In this document: one piece after another, positions 45,028 through 52,983 of the stretch
Layout of the letters: each line of letters opens with the position of its first letter
How positions within the stretch are numbered: the stretch's first letter is position 1
Origin: Halobacteriales archaeon YIM A00010
GTDB taxonomy: Archaea; Halobacteriota; Halobacteria; Halobacteriales; Haloarculaceae
Length of the DNA: 64,000 nt
Direction: 5' to 3'
NCBI GenBank assembly: GCA_025041175.1
Contig: JAKCFJ010000002.1
Location: forward strand, 1-64,000
Notes under the pieces: generated by a model
Told to the model about the DNA's origin: nothing
Databases searched by the model: none
What the model saw: the letters and a program-made list of their open reading frames with translations, nothing else
Translations under genes and position numbers: made by a program

Positions 45028-45415
45028 TATGAATTTAATTCATCTATTATATTTTTCATTTATCTTATTTTGCTAGTGTTATTTATTATGCCCTGGACAA
45101 ACTAACCTAGGTGAGCTATCGACCCAACAGTAAAGAATAATATAGACAACAAAATAAACAATAAAACAAATAATACAATATACATTAGGTAGCTAGATAG
45201 AATAGTGTACTAGCTAAACACTAGTATTTGGTTAGATGTGTATACTTAATAGGAATCTTTATAAACACTACGTGAGAATAGTCCATTGAATATCTATTAT
45301 TACTAGGAACGGATATTCCGTTCCTACCGCTATCGAAACAGTACTAGCTAGTAAATAAGTATTTCCGTTACTTCATCAGCTGTGCCTATCATTAATCACC
45401 GCTTCACAGAGTACC
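45028..45415. other. AT-rich duplex unwinding element
   Basis: About 390 bp of strongly AT-biased sequence (for example around 45030-45060 and 45150-45200) with recurrent CTAGCTA/TAGCTAG-like words. It lies between the inward-facing ORB groups. No coding potential seen. Confidence 0.8.
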
Positions 45416-45454
45416 ACCTACATCTCGACTGGACCCCCTCCCCCGTTGAATGGA

Positions 45455-45473
45455 TACACTCTTGACGAGGGGT
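45455..45473 (-). repeat. ORB 5, inverted
   Basis: The plus strand reads TACACTCTTGACGAGGGGT, the reverse complement of ORB 4, on the mutase side of the AT-rich tract. Confidence 0.88.
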
Positions 45474-45502
45474 GGGTGGGTTGTGGGGAGCCGATCCCAC
45501 GT

Positions 45503-45521
45503 TACACTCTTGACCAGGGGT
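45503..45521 (-). repeat. ORB 6, inverted
   Basis: The plus strand reads TACACTCTTGACCAGGGGT, 48 nt after ORB 5 in the same inverted orientation. Confidence 0.88.
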
Positions 45522-45648
45522 GGGACAGTCACTCTCCGATCCCCACCCGAGCACGAATCAGTCACACCGAAACCGAATGAATGGTATATAATCTCCCTTA
45601 ATCCATTCGTGTATATTTTACTACTAATAGGAACTGTTTTACTTTCCG

Positions 45649-47367
45649 ATGCCAAACGAGGGACACATGTACGACGAGGACGATCTTGAGACTATTCGAG
45701 AGGGCCACGACGCGTGGGAAGAGGAAACACTCGATCCCGTGCTCGACTCTTACGGCGAGCGGCGTGATCGGTTTGCGACCGTCTCGAACCACGAGGTCGA
45801 CCGACTGTACACGCCAGTGGACGTTGCCGATCTTGATTACGAGGAGGATCTCGGCATGCCCGGTGAGCCGCCGTACACGCGTGGTCCGTACCCGACGATG
45901 TACCGCGGTCGGACGTGGACGATGCGCCAGTTCGCCGGGTTTGGAACGGCCGAGGAAACGAACGAGCGGTTTCATTACCTCATCGAGGAAGGACAAACTG
46001 GACTCTCGACCGCGTTCGACATGCCTTCGTTGATGGGAATCGATTCGGACCACCCGATGAGCGAGGGGGAAGTGGGAAAAGAAGGCGTCGCCGTCGACAC
46101 GCTCGCGGACATGGAGGTGTTGTTCGACGATATCGACATCGGAGACGTGTCTACGTCCTTTACGATCAATCCGAGCGCCGCAGTGATCTACGCCATGTAC
46201 ATCGCGCTCGCAGACCAGCAGGACGTCCCGCGCGAGCGAATCAACGGGACCCTCCAGAACGACATGCTCAAGGAGTTCATTGCCCAGAAGGAGTGGGTCG
46301 TCCCGCCCGAACCGTCGCTAGACATCGTGACCGACACTATCGAGTTCGCGGTCGAGCAGACACCGCGGTTCCACCCGGTATCGATCTCGGGGTATCACAT
46401 CCGAGAAGCCGGCTCGACCGCTGCCCAAGAGGCCGCTTTCACCCTGGCTGATGGTTTTGCCTACGTGGAGGACTGTCTCGACCGGGGGCTAGACGTTGAT
46501 GACTTCGCACCGCTGCTCTCGTTTTTCTTTAATTCACACAACTCCCTTTTCGAGGAGGTGGCGAAGTTCCGCGCCAGCCGACGCATCTACGCCCGAATCA
46601 TGGCTGAGTGGTACGGCGCGACCACGGACGAGGCAAAGCGGCTGAAATTCCACACTCAGACGGCTGGCCAGTCGTTGACAGCTCAGCAGCCGATGAACAA
46701 CATTGCGCGGGTGACGATCCAGGCCCTTGCGGGGGTACTCGGAGGAACGCAGTCGCTGCACACCAACTCCTTCGACGAGGCGCTCGCGCTTCCCTCCGAG
46801 GATGCAGTCCGGGTGGCGCTGCGGACCCAACAGATCATCGCCGAGGAATCGGGTGTGGCCGACATCGTCGATCCGCTCGGGGGAAGCTTCGCCGTCGAAA
46901 CGCTCACCAACGAGATGGAATCGGAGATCATGGACTACATCGAGGAAATCAAAGTGAAGGGAGACGGCTCCGTGCGCGATGGCGTCCTCCACGGGATCGA
47001 CGACGGCTACTTCCATCGGGAGATCCAGGAATCCTCCTACGAGTATCAACAGCGCGTCGACGCGGACGAGGAAACGGTCGTTGGCGTCAACGAGTACGAG
47101 ATCGAGGAGGACACCTCTGTCGACATTCTAACTGTGGATGAGAGCACCGAGCAAACGCAGCTCGAACGGCTCGAGCGGGTCAAGCGCGAGCGGGACGACC
47201 AGGCGGTCGAGACCACACTCACGGCCCTCTCCGACGCTATCGATGGTGGTGAGAACGTGATGCCGTACATCATCGACGCCGTGAAGGCCTACGCCACGAT
47301 GGGCGAGGTCATGGGCGTCTTCGAGGATCAGTACGGCTCCTACCAGGAAACGCCCGTGACGGTGTGA
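45649..47367 (+). CDS. Methylmalonyl-CoA mutase, catalytic (alpha N-terminal type) subunit
   Basis: A 572-residue catalytic TIM-barrel subunit of methylmalonyl-CoA mutase or a close acyl-CoA mutase. GPYPTMYRGRTWTMRQFAGFGTAEETNERFHYLIEEGQTGLSTAFDMPSLMG (residues about 80-130) and FHPVSISGYHIREAGSTAAQEAAFTLADG (near 240-270) are family hallmarks, as is AGQSLTAQQPMNNIARVTIQALAGVLGGTQSLHTNSFDEALALPSEDAVRVALRTQQI. The B12-binding domain is absent, as expected for the archaeal split enzyme; its subunit gene is not in the window. Start ATG 45649; a TATA-like TATATTTT is about 34 nt upstream. It is the first gene right of the origin. Confidence 0.93.
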   Translation: MPNEGHMYDEDDLETIREGHDAWEEETLDPVLDSYGERRDRFATVSNHEVDRLYTPVDVADLDYEEDLGMPGEPPYTRGPYPTMYRGRTWTMRQFAGFGTAEETNERFHYLIEEGQTGLSTAFDMPSLMGIDSDHPMSEGEVGKEGVAVDTLADMEVLFDDIDIGDVSTSFTINPSAAVIYAMYIALADQQDVPRERINGTLQNDMLKEFIAQKEWVVPPEPSLDIVTDTIEFAVEQTPRFHPVSISGYHIREAGSTAAQEAAFTLADGFAYVEDCLDRGLDVDDFAPLLSFFFNSHNSLFEEVAKFRASRRIYARIMAEWYGATTDEAKRLKFHTQTAGQSLTAQQPMNNIARVTIQALAGVLGGTQSLHTNSFDEALALPSEDAVRVALRTQQIIAEESGVADIVDPLGGSFAVETLTNEMESEIMDYIEEIKVKGDGSVRDGVLHGIDDGYFHREIQESSYEYQQRVDADEETVVGVNEYEIEEDTSVDILTVDESTEQTQLERLERVKRERDDQAVETTLTALSDAIDGGENVMPYIIDAVKAYATMGEVMGVFEDQYGSYQETPVTV

Positions 47368-47385
47368 TCCCCGTCAGCCTATCAG

Positions 47386-47766
47386 CTACTCATCGGCCAC
47401 GACGCGAAACCGTTCGGAAAGCGCCGCGTACTGCTCTGCGTTCGTATCACCGAACGCCTCCTCCCGATCGGACGGTAGATCGAGATACGCCGGACGCTCC
47501 TCGAACTGCTCGGCGGTCAGATCGTACCGCTGCCCGTCGATGTAATTGTAGAAGTGCGTCCCGTCCTCCGTGGGTGTCTTTCGAATCTCCCCACCGAACC
47601 GATCCTGAACCACGAGAGCAGTAACGCCACACTGCCCACGCGCAGGATTGTTTTCGGTCCACAACGAGCTCGATTCCGGTGACCACGCATCCCGTAGCCA
47701 CTGGCGGACCGTCCCTTCGTCGAACGCACCGTCACGCGATGCAGCCATATCAGTAGTGTTCTCCAT
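47386..47766 (-). CDS. YunG-like hypothetical protein
   Basis: A 126-residue acidic protein. The segment WSPESSSLWTENNPARGQCGVTALVVQDRFGGEIRKTPTEDGTHFYNYIDGQRYDLTAEQFEERP resembles Bacillus YunG and related proteins, which have a conserved P-x-x-GQC-x-VTALVVQD motif. The Cys in GQCGVTA could be catalytic (papain-like folds share the pattern), but this is speculative. Convergent with the mutase gene. Confidence 0.7.
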   Translation of the reverse strand: MENTTDMAASRDGAFDEGTVRQWLRDAWSPESSSLWTENNPARGQCGVTALVVQDRFGGEIRKTPTEDGTHFYNYIDGQRYDLTAEQFEERPAYLDLPSDREEAFGDTNAEQYAALSERFRVVADE

Positions 47767-47790
47767 TGTGATATTAGTGCATTTCTTATT

Positions 47791-48207
47791 CTACTTCCTC
47801 ATCCACGGCGTGTGCGTGATTCCCACTAATAACCCATCCGGTCCAATCAATCGACTTACCGTCTGTCCCCACGGTTCTTCTCGGGCTGCGACGAGGATAT
47901 GGTACCCATTCGCTTCTAACGCCGCTGTTGCCACTTCAATGTCCTCTACATCGAACTCGATCCACGCTTGTGGAGTGGGCATATCATTTGGCCAGCTATC
48001 ACTGCCAAAACACGATTCTGCCGCTTGTGCGAGCGGCCAAAGGGCGAAGTGCCTGACTCCCGGCAACTCCGCGGTGTGCAGATACCCGTCTTCTCCTTCG
48101 AACGGGATGTTCAGTAGTTCGGCGTACAGTTCTCGACTCGCCGTCTCGTCCCGAACGATAGGCCCAAATCCGGCAACGAAGAGCACGTTCATGTTTTCTG
48201 TTGACAT
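47791..48207 (-). CDS. VOC (glyoxalase/bleomycin-resistance) superfamily protein
   Basis: A 138-residue single-module VOC protein from the ATG complement 48205-48207 (MSTENMNVLFVAGFGPIVRDETASRELYAELLNIPFE). PTPQAWIEFDVEDIEVATAALEANGYHILVAAREEPWGQTVSRLIGPDGLLVGITHTPW is the typical second half, with the acidic ligand at EFDV and GPDG before the last strand. Such proteins bind a metal or small ligand; substrate unknown. An upstream ATG at 48261 would add 18 unstructured residues. Confidence 0.85.
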   Translation of the reverse strand: MSTENMNVLFVAGFGPIVRDETASRELYAELLNIPFEGEDGYLHTAELPGVRHFALWPLAQAAESCFGSDSWPNDMPTPQAWIEFDVEDIEVATAALEANGYHILVAAREEPWGQTVSRLIGPDGLLVGITHTPWMRK

Positions 48208-48344
48208 GGCTGTTCGTTCCTCCGCTCTAGGGAGACCGGGAGCTGGTATAGTTGTTGACATAGCGGAGTGAAAGTAATGTTTGGGCCGTTTGTAACCGAC
48301 CACTACAAGAGCCAAAGCCACGAGAGTGTCGAACACTTGTTACG

Positions 48345-48418
48345 CGCCGGGACGAGGAGTCGAACCTCGCGCAGCTCGGTTAACAGCCGAGTTCCCGCAC
48401 CACGCGGGACCTCCCGGC
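48345..48418 (-). tRNA. tRNA-Asn (GTT), non-canonical D-arm
   Basis: On the minus strand a 74-nt cloverleaf forms. Acceptor GCCGGGA/TCCCGGC with discriminator G; anticodon arm CTCGG-CTGTTAA-CCGAG gives anticodon GTT; T-arm CGAGG-TTCGACT-CCTCG. The D-arm (TCCC…GGGA) is preceded by GG at positions 8-9 instead of the near-universal T8, and lacks the usual box A sequence. It may therefore be a diverged or inactive copy. Confidence 0.72.
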
Positions 48419-48472
48419 AAAGGCCGCGTCAGCGGGGGGCGTGCTGGGTACCAGGCCCCCAGCCGGGCACAG

Positions 48473-48548
48473 CGGGCCGGGAGAGATTTGAACCCCCACC
48501 CTCCGGGTTAAAAGCCCGGTGCTCCGTCCTGGTTTGAGCTACCGGCCC
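48473..48548 (-). tRNA. tRNA-Lys (TTT)
   Basis: A 76-nt cloverleaf on the minus strand. Acceptor GGGCCGG/CCGGCCC with discriminator G, TA at positions 8-9, D-stem GCTC/GAGC, anticodon arm CCGGG-CTTTTAA-CCCGG (anticodon TTT), T-loop TTCAAAT with a GT-rich T-stem. Transcribed ahead of tRNA-Asn in a short cluster, with a 54-nt spacer that can form a hairpin. Confidence 0.92.
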
Positions 48549-49242
48549 GAAATCGCACCTCGATTTGAACCGCAGTCACTCCGCATGTTCCTTGGTTCAA
48601 ATCCGGTCATACGCGTTCGTTGCTACTCCTCCACGCCAGGACTCGGATTTGAACCGAGGGAACACCACCTCGCGTGGCGTCTCCTGCTTACCACGAGATG
48701 TTAGAGCGCATCAGACACCCAACAGCCGCGTTTCCCCGCGTCTGGACGGGTAGTCCGTGTGGGACGCGGGTTATGCGGCCAGAAATGACCGATTCACGGT
48801 GACTGATTTGGACAGCCCAAGACACGTCCCTCGTTGGGCTCGGCGTCGGCTCCGTCCGCTCCTACTGAAACACAGCATGCGCTCGAACCATTGCAAACCG
48901 GTCGGGCAGCGGATGGGAGCTCGTTTCATGGATCGTCACCGCAAGTCGTATTCAAATATATCACCGGAAGAGGAATAAAGCCTTGGGGAGGGTGAGAACC
49001 AAACACACGGCTCCCACCTCTAACCTGCTGCCTACCAACAGCAATAGTCACCCCAACCTGCTGCCTACCAGTATTGCACGTCTCACGCACGCGCGAGAAT
49101 ATCTATGGACTCCGAATAGACGATTTCCCATTGCTTGATTTTTTCACCTCGATATCAGCTTATCACGATCAAAATCAATCAATAATATACGGTAAACGAT
49201 TAAGACCGAGTAGATTCATGTACTGATACGTAGAAGTGACCC
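48549..49242. other. Intergenic region with tRNA fragments and a 16-nt direct repeat
   Basis: About 690 bp upstream of the PTS regulator gene. Near the tRNAs there are three isolated T-loop-like TTCAAATC motifs, near 48562-48570 (minus), 48595-48603 (plus) and 48644-48657 (minus). The last sits in a good T-arm (CTCGG…CCGAG), but no matching acceptor or anticodon arm could be folded. The sequence AACCTGCTGCCTACCA occurs at 49022-49037 and again at 49055-49070. A TATA-like AATATAC at 49184-49190 probably drives the glpR-like gene. No protein gene supported. Confidence 0.6.
49022..49070 (+). repeat. 16-nt direct repeat upstream of the fructose PTS cluster
   Basis: AACCTGCTGCCTACCA at 49022-49037 and 49055-49070, exact copies 33 nt apart (about three helical turns). 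It lies about 115 nt upstream of the TATA-like box of the DeoR-type regulator gene. It could be an operator or activator site, or a tRNA-region duplication. Confidence 0.6.
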
Positions 49243-50004
49243 ATGCTACCTGCCACGCGACGACGAACGATCATCGAACTCGTTTCCGAGAATGGAGGCT
49301 GTTCGGTGAATGAACTGTCTTCACAGCTTAATGTTTCGAAGGCGACTATCCGCCGTGACCTCGGAGATCTCGAAGACGAGGGTCTGATCGAACGGTCTCA
49401 CGGTGGTGCCGTACCGATTACGAGCGTCGGCCGCGAACAGACCTATCAACAGAAAGGCGTCCAAAACTTGACCGAGAAGGCCGCGATCGCCGAGCGCGCA
49501 GTCGAGGAGATACCCGGAGAGCAGGTGGTGTTTTTCGATTCAGGCACCACGACGATGGAGGTAGCGAAACGCGTATCGACGGACGATGTCGCCTTGGCGG
49601 TGACGAACTCACCCCTCATTGCGCTCGAACTCGGCGCTGAAGACCGAGAGGTGAAACTCACTGGTGGGACGCTGCGCGGCCGGACGCGGGCGCTCGTCGG
49701 CCCGACCACCGAGGCGTACCTAGAACGGATGCACTTCGATCTGCTCATCCTGGGAACGAACGCGATCGATGCTGATGGGTTGATGACGCCAAACGAGCAA
49801 GAAGCGCGAATGAAAGAGCTCATGATCGAACACTCCACGCGGGTCCTCCTCGTCGCGGATCACACGAAAGTCGGCAAGCGCAGCGTCGTTCGGTTCGCAG
49901 ACCTCGAGGATATCGACACGTTCGTTGTCGATCGAGAACCCGAAGCGACCGCGCGCGAATCGCTACAAACCGCTAACGTAACTGTGGCCCTGGGTGAGCA
50001 ATGA
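49243..50004 (+). CDS. glpR: DeoR/GlpR-type transcriptional regulator of fructose metabolism
   Basis: A 253-residue DeoR-family protein. The N-terminal HTH RRRTIIELVSENGGCSVNELSSQLNVSKATIRRDLGDLEDEGLIERSHGGA (residues about 6-56) and sugar-phosphate sensing domain with EKAAIAERAV, FFDSGTTTMEVA, TGGTLRGRTRALVGPTTEAYL and ADHTKVGKRS are clear. In Haloferax, GlpR controls fructose and glucose metabolic genes including pfkB. Here it overlaps pfkB by 4 bp and begins the PTS cluster, which strongly supports the same role. Confidence 0.92.
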   Translation: MLPATRRRTIIELVSENGGCSVNELSSQLNVSKATIRRDLGDLEDEGLIERSHGGAVPITSVGREQTYQQKGVQNLTEKAAIAERAVEEIPGEQVVFFDSGTTTMEVAKRVSTDDVALAVTNSPLIALELGAEDREVKLTGGTLRGRTRALVGPTTEAYLERMHFDLLILGTNAIDADGLMTPNEQEARMKELMIEHSTRVLLVADHTKVGKRSVVRFADLEDIDTFVVDREPEATARESLQTANVTVALGEQ

Positions 50005-50903
50005 TCCTGACGGTCACCCTGAATCCGGCCGTCGATCATACCGTTCGTCTCGATGAACCCCTGAACACCGACGCCGTCCAGCGAACGAACGATGTTCGTT
50101 TCGACGCCGGTGGGAAAGGAATCAACGTTTCGAAATATCTCACCGGACTCGGAACGGCCACGATCGCTACCGGTGTTTTCGGTGGGTTTCTGGGGTCGTT
50201 CGTGGAGCACCAGCTGACTGGGGCTGGTATTCCCCACGATTTCGTCGAGATCGACGACCGGACCCGGTTGAACACCACTGTTCTGGCCGACGAGACGTAC
50301 AAGATCAATCACGCTGGGCCGACGGTTACGGAGTCCGTGGTCGACGCGATCATCGAACGGATCGGATCCCACGCTCCCGACACGGTCGTTGTGGCGGGGA
50401 GCCTTCCACCAACCCTCGGTGTCGAAACGATCGATCGCATTAGGGAGTCCGGAAGCTGGGAGACCGTCGTCGACATCGGTGGGAAGAAACTCCAGCGGCT
50501 TACCGGAACGTACACGCTGTGTAAACCCAATCGAGCGGAGCTGGCAGCCGCAACTAGTGAACCAACGACGACAGTCGAGGACTGTTTTCGAGCCGCCGAA
50601 GCCCTCCGATCGAACGGCTTCGACCGCGTCGTTGCCTCGCTCGGTGCTGATGGCGCTGTACTGGTGACCCCTTCGGAAACGTTGCATGCCCCAGCGATCG
50701 ACGTTGACGTCGTCGATACGGTGGGGGCAGGCGACGCGCTGCTTGCTGGGATGTTGGCAGCGTTCGCAGACGACGGAAGCGACGAACAGGCGTTACAAAC
50801 CGGTGTTGCTGTCGCCTCGCGCGTCGTTACTGCCCCCGGAACGACCGTACCGTCCCTTTCGTCTGTTGAGAGAACGGAAAATGTACACGTATCAATTCAC
50901 TAA
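50001..50903 (+). CDS. pfkB: 1-phosphofructokinase (PfkB family)
   Basis: A 300-residue ribokinase-fold kinase. MILTVTLNPAVDHTVRLDEP at the start and FDAGGKGINVSKYLTGLG (residues 34-51) are PfkB signature 1; VDTVGAGDALLAGMLAAF near 237-254 is signature 2 with the catalytic Asp in GAGD. It phosphorylates fructose 1-phosphate, the product of PTS uptake, to fructose 1,6-bisphosphate. Overlaps glpR by 4 bp. The fructose-specific PTS components follow, so 1-phosphofructokinase is more likely than another sugar kinase. Confidence 0.92.
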   Translation: MILTVTLNPAVDHTVRLDEPLNTDAVQRTNDVRFDAGGKGINVSKYLTGLGTATIATGVFGGFLGSFVEHQLTGAGIPHDFVEIDDRTRLNTTVLADETYKINHAGPTVTESVVDAIIERIGSHAPDTVVVAGSLPPTLGVETIDRIRESGSWETVVDIGGKKLQRLTGTYTLCKPNRAELAAATSEPTTTVEDCFRAAEALRSNGFDRVVASLGADGAVLVTPSETLHAPAIDVDVVDTVGAGDALLAGMLAAFADDGSDEQALQTGVAVASRVVTAPGTTVPSLSSVERTENVHVSIH

Positions 50904-50949
50904 CTATCTCGACCGGCACGCAACCGCCGATTCTGGGGGTGCGATAAAT

Positions 50950-50958
50950 GCATATATT
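50950..50958 (+). promoter_or_regulatory. TATA-like box upstream of ptfC
   Basis: GCATATATT in the 105-bp gap between pfkB and ptfC suggests a separate promoter for the PTS transport genes. A second weaker box (CTTTAGG near 50997) would give a leaderless start at ATG 51024 instead of 51009. Confidence 0.45.
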
Positions 50959-51008
50959 CCAATCAGAAAAAATCATATCCAGTAGACTTTAGGAAGAATA
51001 GAATAATC

Positions 51009-52184
51009 ATGAAGAAAGACGCCATGTCGACCAAAGATTCAACAGAGCGGGCGCTGAGATCGCATCTCACATCGGTGAAGGAGGACCTGATGACGGGGGT
51101 CTCGCACATGATCCCTTTCGTAACGATCGGCGGAATATTTCTGGCCCTCGCATACGCGTCGGCGTCGGTCTTCGGGGATGTCACGACGGTGTTCGAGGCG
51201 ACCGGCACGCTCGGATGGTTCCTTGCTCAGATCGGCAACGCCGGGCTGACGTTCATGGTACCGATTCTCGGGGCGTACATCGCGTATGCGATCGCCGATC
51301 GGCCGGGGCTCGCGCCCGGTTTTCTCCTTTCGTACATCATCCAACAAGGAGAGGTCCTCAAAGCCGCCGGGAGCGTGATCGGCCTTTCCGGCGGGGAAGC
51401 TGGCGCGGGGTATCTGGGGGCGCTCGTCGCGGGTCTGCTCGCGGGGTACGTCGCCCGGTGGTTCAAACAGCGGACCGTCCCGGGATTCATCGAACCGATG
51501 ATGCCGGTGCTCATCATCCCCGTACTCACGATGGCGGTCCTTGCTCCGTTAGTGATCTTTCTCCTCGGGGTACCGGTTGCCGTCGTCAATGCGGGGCTTA
51601 CGAGCTTTCTCACCGGCTTGCAAGGCGGGCAGGCGCTTCTGGTCGGTGCGATCCTCGGCGGGATGATGGCGGTTGACATGGGCGGACCGATCAACAAAGT
51701 CGCGTACGTTTTCGCGGTCGGACTCATTACCGAGCAACTCTACCAGCCGATGGCCGCCGTGATGCTTGCGGGGATGATTCCACCGCTGGGACTCGCGTTG
51801 TCGAACTTCGTTGCCCCACAGAAATACACCGTCGAGATGTACGAAAACGGTAAAAGCGCCGTCCCGCTCGGGCTGTCGTTCATCACCGAGGGCGCTATCC
51901 CCTACGCAGCGGCGGATCCGCTACGGATCATTCCGGTGGCCGTTGCCGGGAGCGCGGTCGGCGGGGCAGCTTCGATGGTACTCGGTGTATCGATGCCGGC
52001 GCCGCACGGCGGTATCTTCGTCGTACTGCTGTCGAACCGACCCCTCGCGTTTCTCGGGTGTCTCGTCCTCGGGACCCTCGTGACAGCCGTGCTCGCAACC
52101 GCGATCAAGCCGGACTTCGAGGTAACAGTCGCTGACCTCGAACGCAGTGACGCCCCGACGGGAGGAAGTTCACCGAGCGACTAG
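51009..52184 (+). CDS. ptfC: PTS fructose transporter, membrane component EIIC
   Basis: A 391-residue membrane permease of the fructose PTS family. LMTGVSHMIPFVTIGGIFLALAYA (residues about 27-50), GLAPGFLLSYIIQQGE, GAGYLGALVAGLLAGYVARWFKQRTVPGFIEPMMPVLIIPV and NKVAYVFAVG are fructose EIIC motifs. SFITEGAIPYAAADPLRIIP (near 293-312) carries the ITEGAIP substrate-site motif. About nine or ten helices. It works with EIIB (54678) and EIIA (52234). Start at 51009 or 51024. Confidence 0.94.
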   Translation: MKKDAMSTKDSTERALRSHLTSVKEDLMTGVSHMIPFVTIGGIFLALAYASASVFGDVTTVFEATGTLGWFLAQIGNAGLTFMVPILGAYIAYAIADRPGLAPGFLLSYIIQQGEVLKAAGSVIGLSGGEAGAGYLGALVAGLLAGYVARWFKQRTVPGFIEPMMPVLIIPVLTMAVLAPLVIFLLGVPVAVVNAGLTSFLTGLQGGQALLVGAILGGMMAVDMGGPINKVAYVFAVGLITEQLYQPMAAVMLAGMIPPLGLALSNFVAPQKYTVEMYENGKSAVPLGLSFITEGAIPYAAADPLRIIPVAVAGSAVGGAASMVLGVSMPAPHGGIFVVLLSNRPLAFLGCLVLGTLVTAVLATAIKPDFEVTVADLERSDAPTGGSSPSD

Positions 52185-52233
52185 GGAACAGACGAGAGCG
52201 ATCGAACACACGAAAAATACGATACATCACACA

Positions 52234-52695
52234 ATGGACTACACGATCACCGAACTGATGCCGAGCGGACTGATCACGCTCGAAGAACCGCCAGCCGAGA
52301 AAACGGATGCAATCGAGTATCTCTTGGACCACATCACCGAAACCGGCCGCGTCACTGATAGAGAATCAGCGCTTTCGGCGCTCGTGCAGCGCGAGCAGGA
52401 GACGACGACCGGCGTCGGAAAAGGCATCGCCATTCCTCACGCCCAGACGAGTGCTGTCGACCAGCCGTCGGTCGCGTTTTGTCGCTCGTCGGCGGGCATT
52501 GATTTCCAATCGATGGACGGGAAACCCGCTCATCTCGTTTTCATGATCCTCGTGCCCGAGAACGGTAGCGACGAACACCTCGAGATACTCAGCTCGCTTT
52601 CTCGATCGCTGCTGCACGAAGAGGTGCGTGAGGGGCTTTACGACGCCGAAACGCCGACTGACGTACAGGCCGTGATAGCGGAGGCGATCGAATAA
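52234..52695 (+). CDS. ptfA: PTS fructose EIIA component
   Basis: A 153-residue EIIA of the fructose/mannitol class. The phosphorylated His is residue 69 in VGKGIAIPHAQTSAV, and the helix around EILSSLSRSLLHEEVREGL closes the fold. It accepts phosphate from HPr and passes it to EIIB. ATG 52234 is used because the upstream in-frame part overlaps the ptfC end and is not protein-like. Its TAA overlaps the ptsH ATG (TAATG). Confidence 0.94.
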   Translation: MDYTITELMPSGLITLEEPPAEKTDAIEYLLDHITETGRVTDRESALSALVQREQETTTGVGKGIAIPHAQTSAVDQPSVAFCRSSAGIDFQSMDGKPAHLVFMILVPENGSDEHLEILSSLSRSLLHEEVREGLYDAETPTDVQAVIAEAIE

Positions 52696-52982
52696 TGCCC
52701 GAGCGCGTCGTCACTGTCGTTCCGGAGGCGGGGCTGCACGCCCGACCAGCGTCGGCGTTCGTCCGGACCGCAAACGAGTACGACTGTGACCTCCGGGTCG
52801 GTGCTGCGGAGGACGCCGACGGTGATCTCGTGGACGCTAGAAGCATGCTTGCGGTAACGAGCCTCGGCGTCGGTCACGGCGACCGTGTTCGACTCGCTGC
52901 TGATGGTGCTGACGCCGACGGAGCGCTCGATGCGCTCGAAGAACTGCTATCGACGCCGGAAGGGAACGACGAGGATCAGTGA
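52695..52982 (+). CDS. ptsH: PTS phosphocarrier protein HPr
   Basis: A 95-residue HPr. The active His is residue 15 in PEAGLHARPASAFVRTA. The regulatory-site position in DARSMLAVTSLGVGHGDRVRLAADG carries a Ser as in bacterial HPr, although no HPr kinase is visible here. It transfers phosphate from enzyme I to EIIA. Translationally coupled to ptfA; ptsI starts 1 bp after its stop. Confidence 0.94.
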   Translation: MPERVVTVVPEAGLHARPASAFVRTANEYDCDLRVGAAEDADGDLVDARSMLAVTSLGVGHGDRVRLAADGADADGALDALEELLSTPEGNDEDQ

Positions 52983-52983
52983 C

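Larger units (their letters stand above)
44508..45648. other. Chromosomal replication origin (ORBs plus AT-rich unwinding region)
   Basis: A gene-free 1.1-kb region between orc1 and the mutase gene. Six 19-nt boxes of consensus ACCCCTNRTCAAGAGTGTA are present: four on the orc1 side in one orientation and two beyond an AT-rich tract in the other. The AT-rich tract (about 45028-45415) contains almost no G or C runs and is the likely duplex-unwinding element. Box type, inverted layout, initiator gene and AT-rich core together are the standard archaeal origin organisation. Confidence 0.9.

Noticed and set aside
48621-48720. Complete tRNA-Leu or tRNA-Ser
   Set aside because: A good T-arm and variable-arm-like stem exist, but no matching 5' acceptor strand or proper anticodon arm can be folded.
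48757-48978. 73-codon plus-strand frame downstream of the tRNAs
   Set aside because: Basic, Cys/Arg-rich product unlike haloarchaeal proteins; no promoter or conservation cue.
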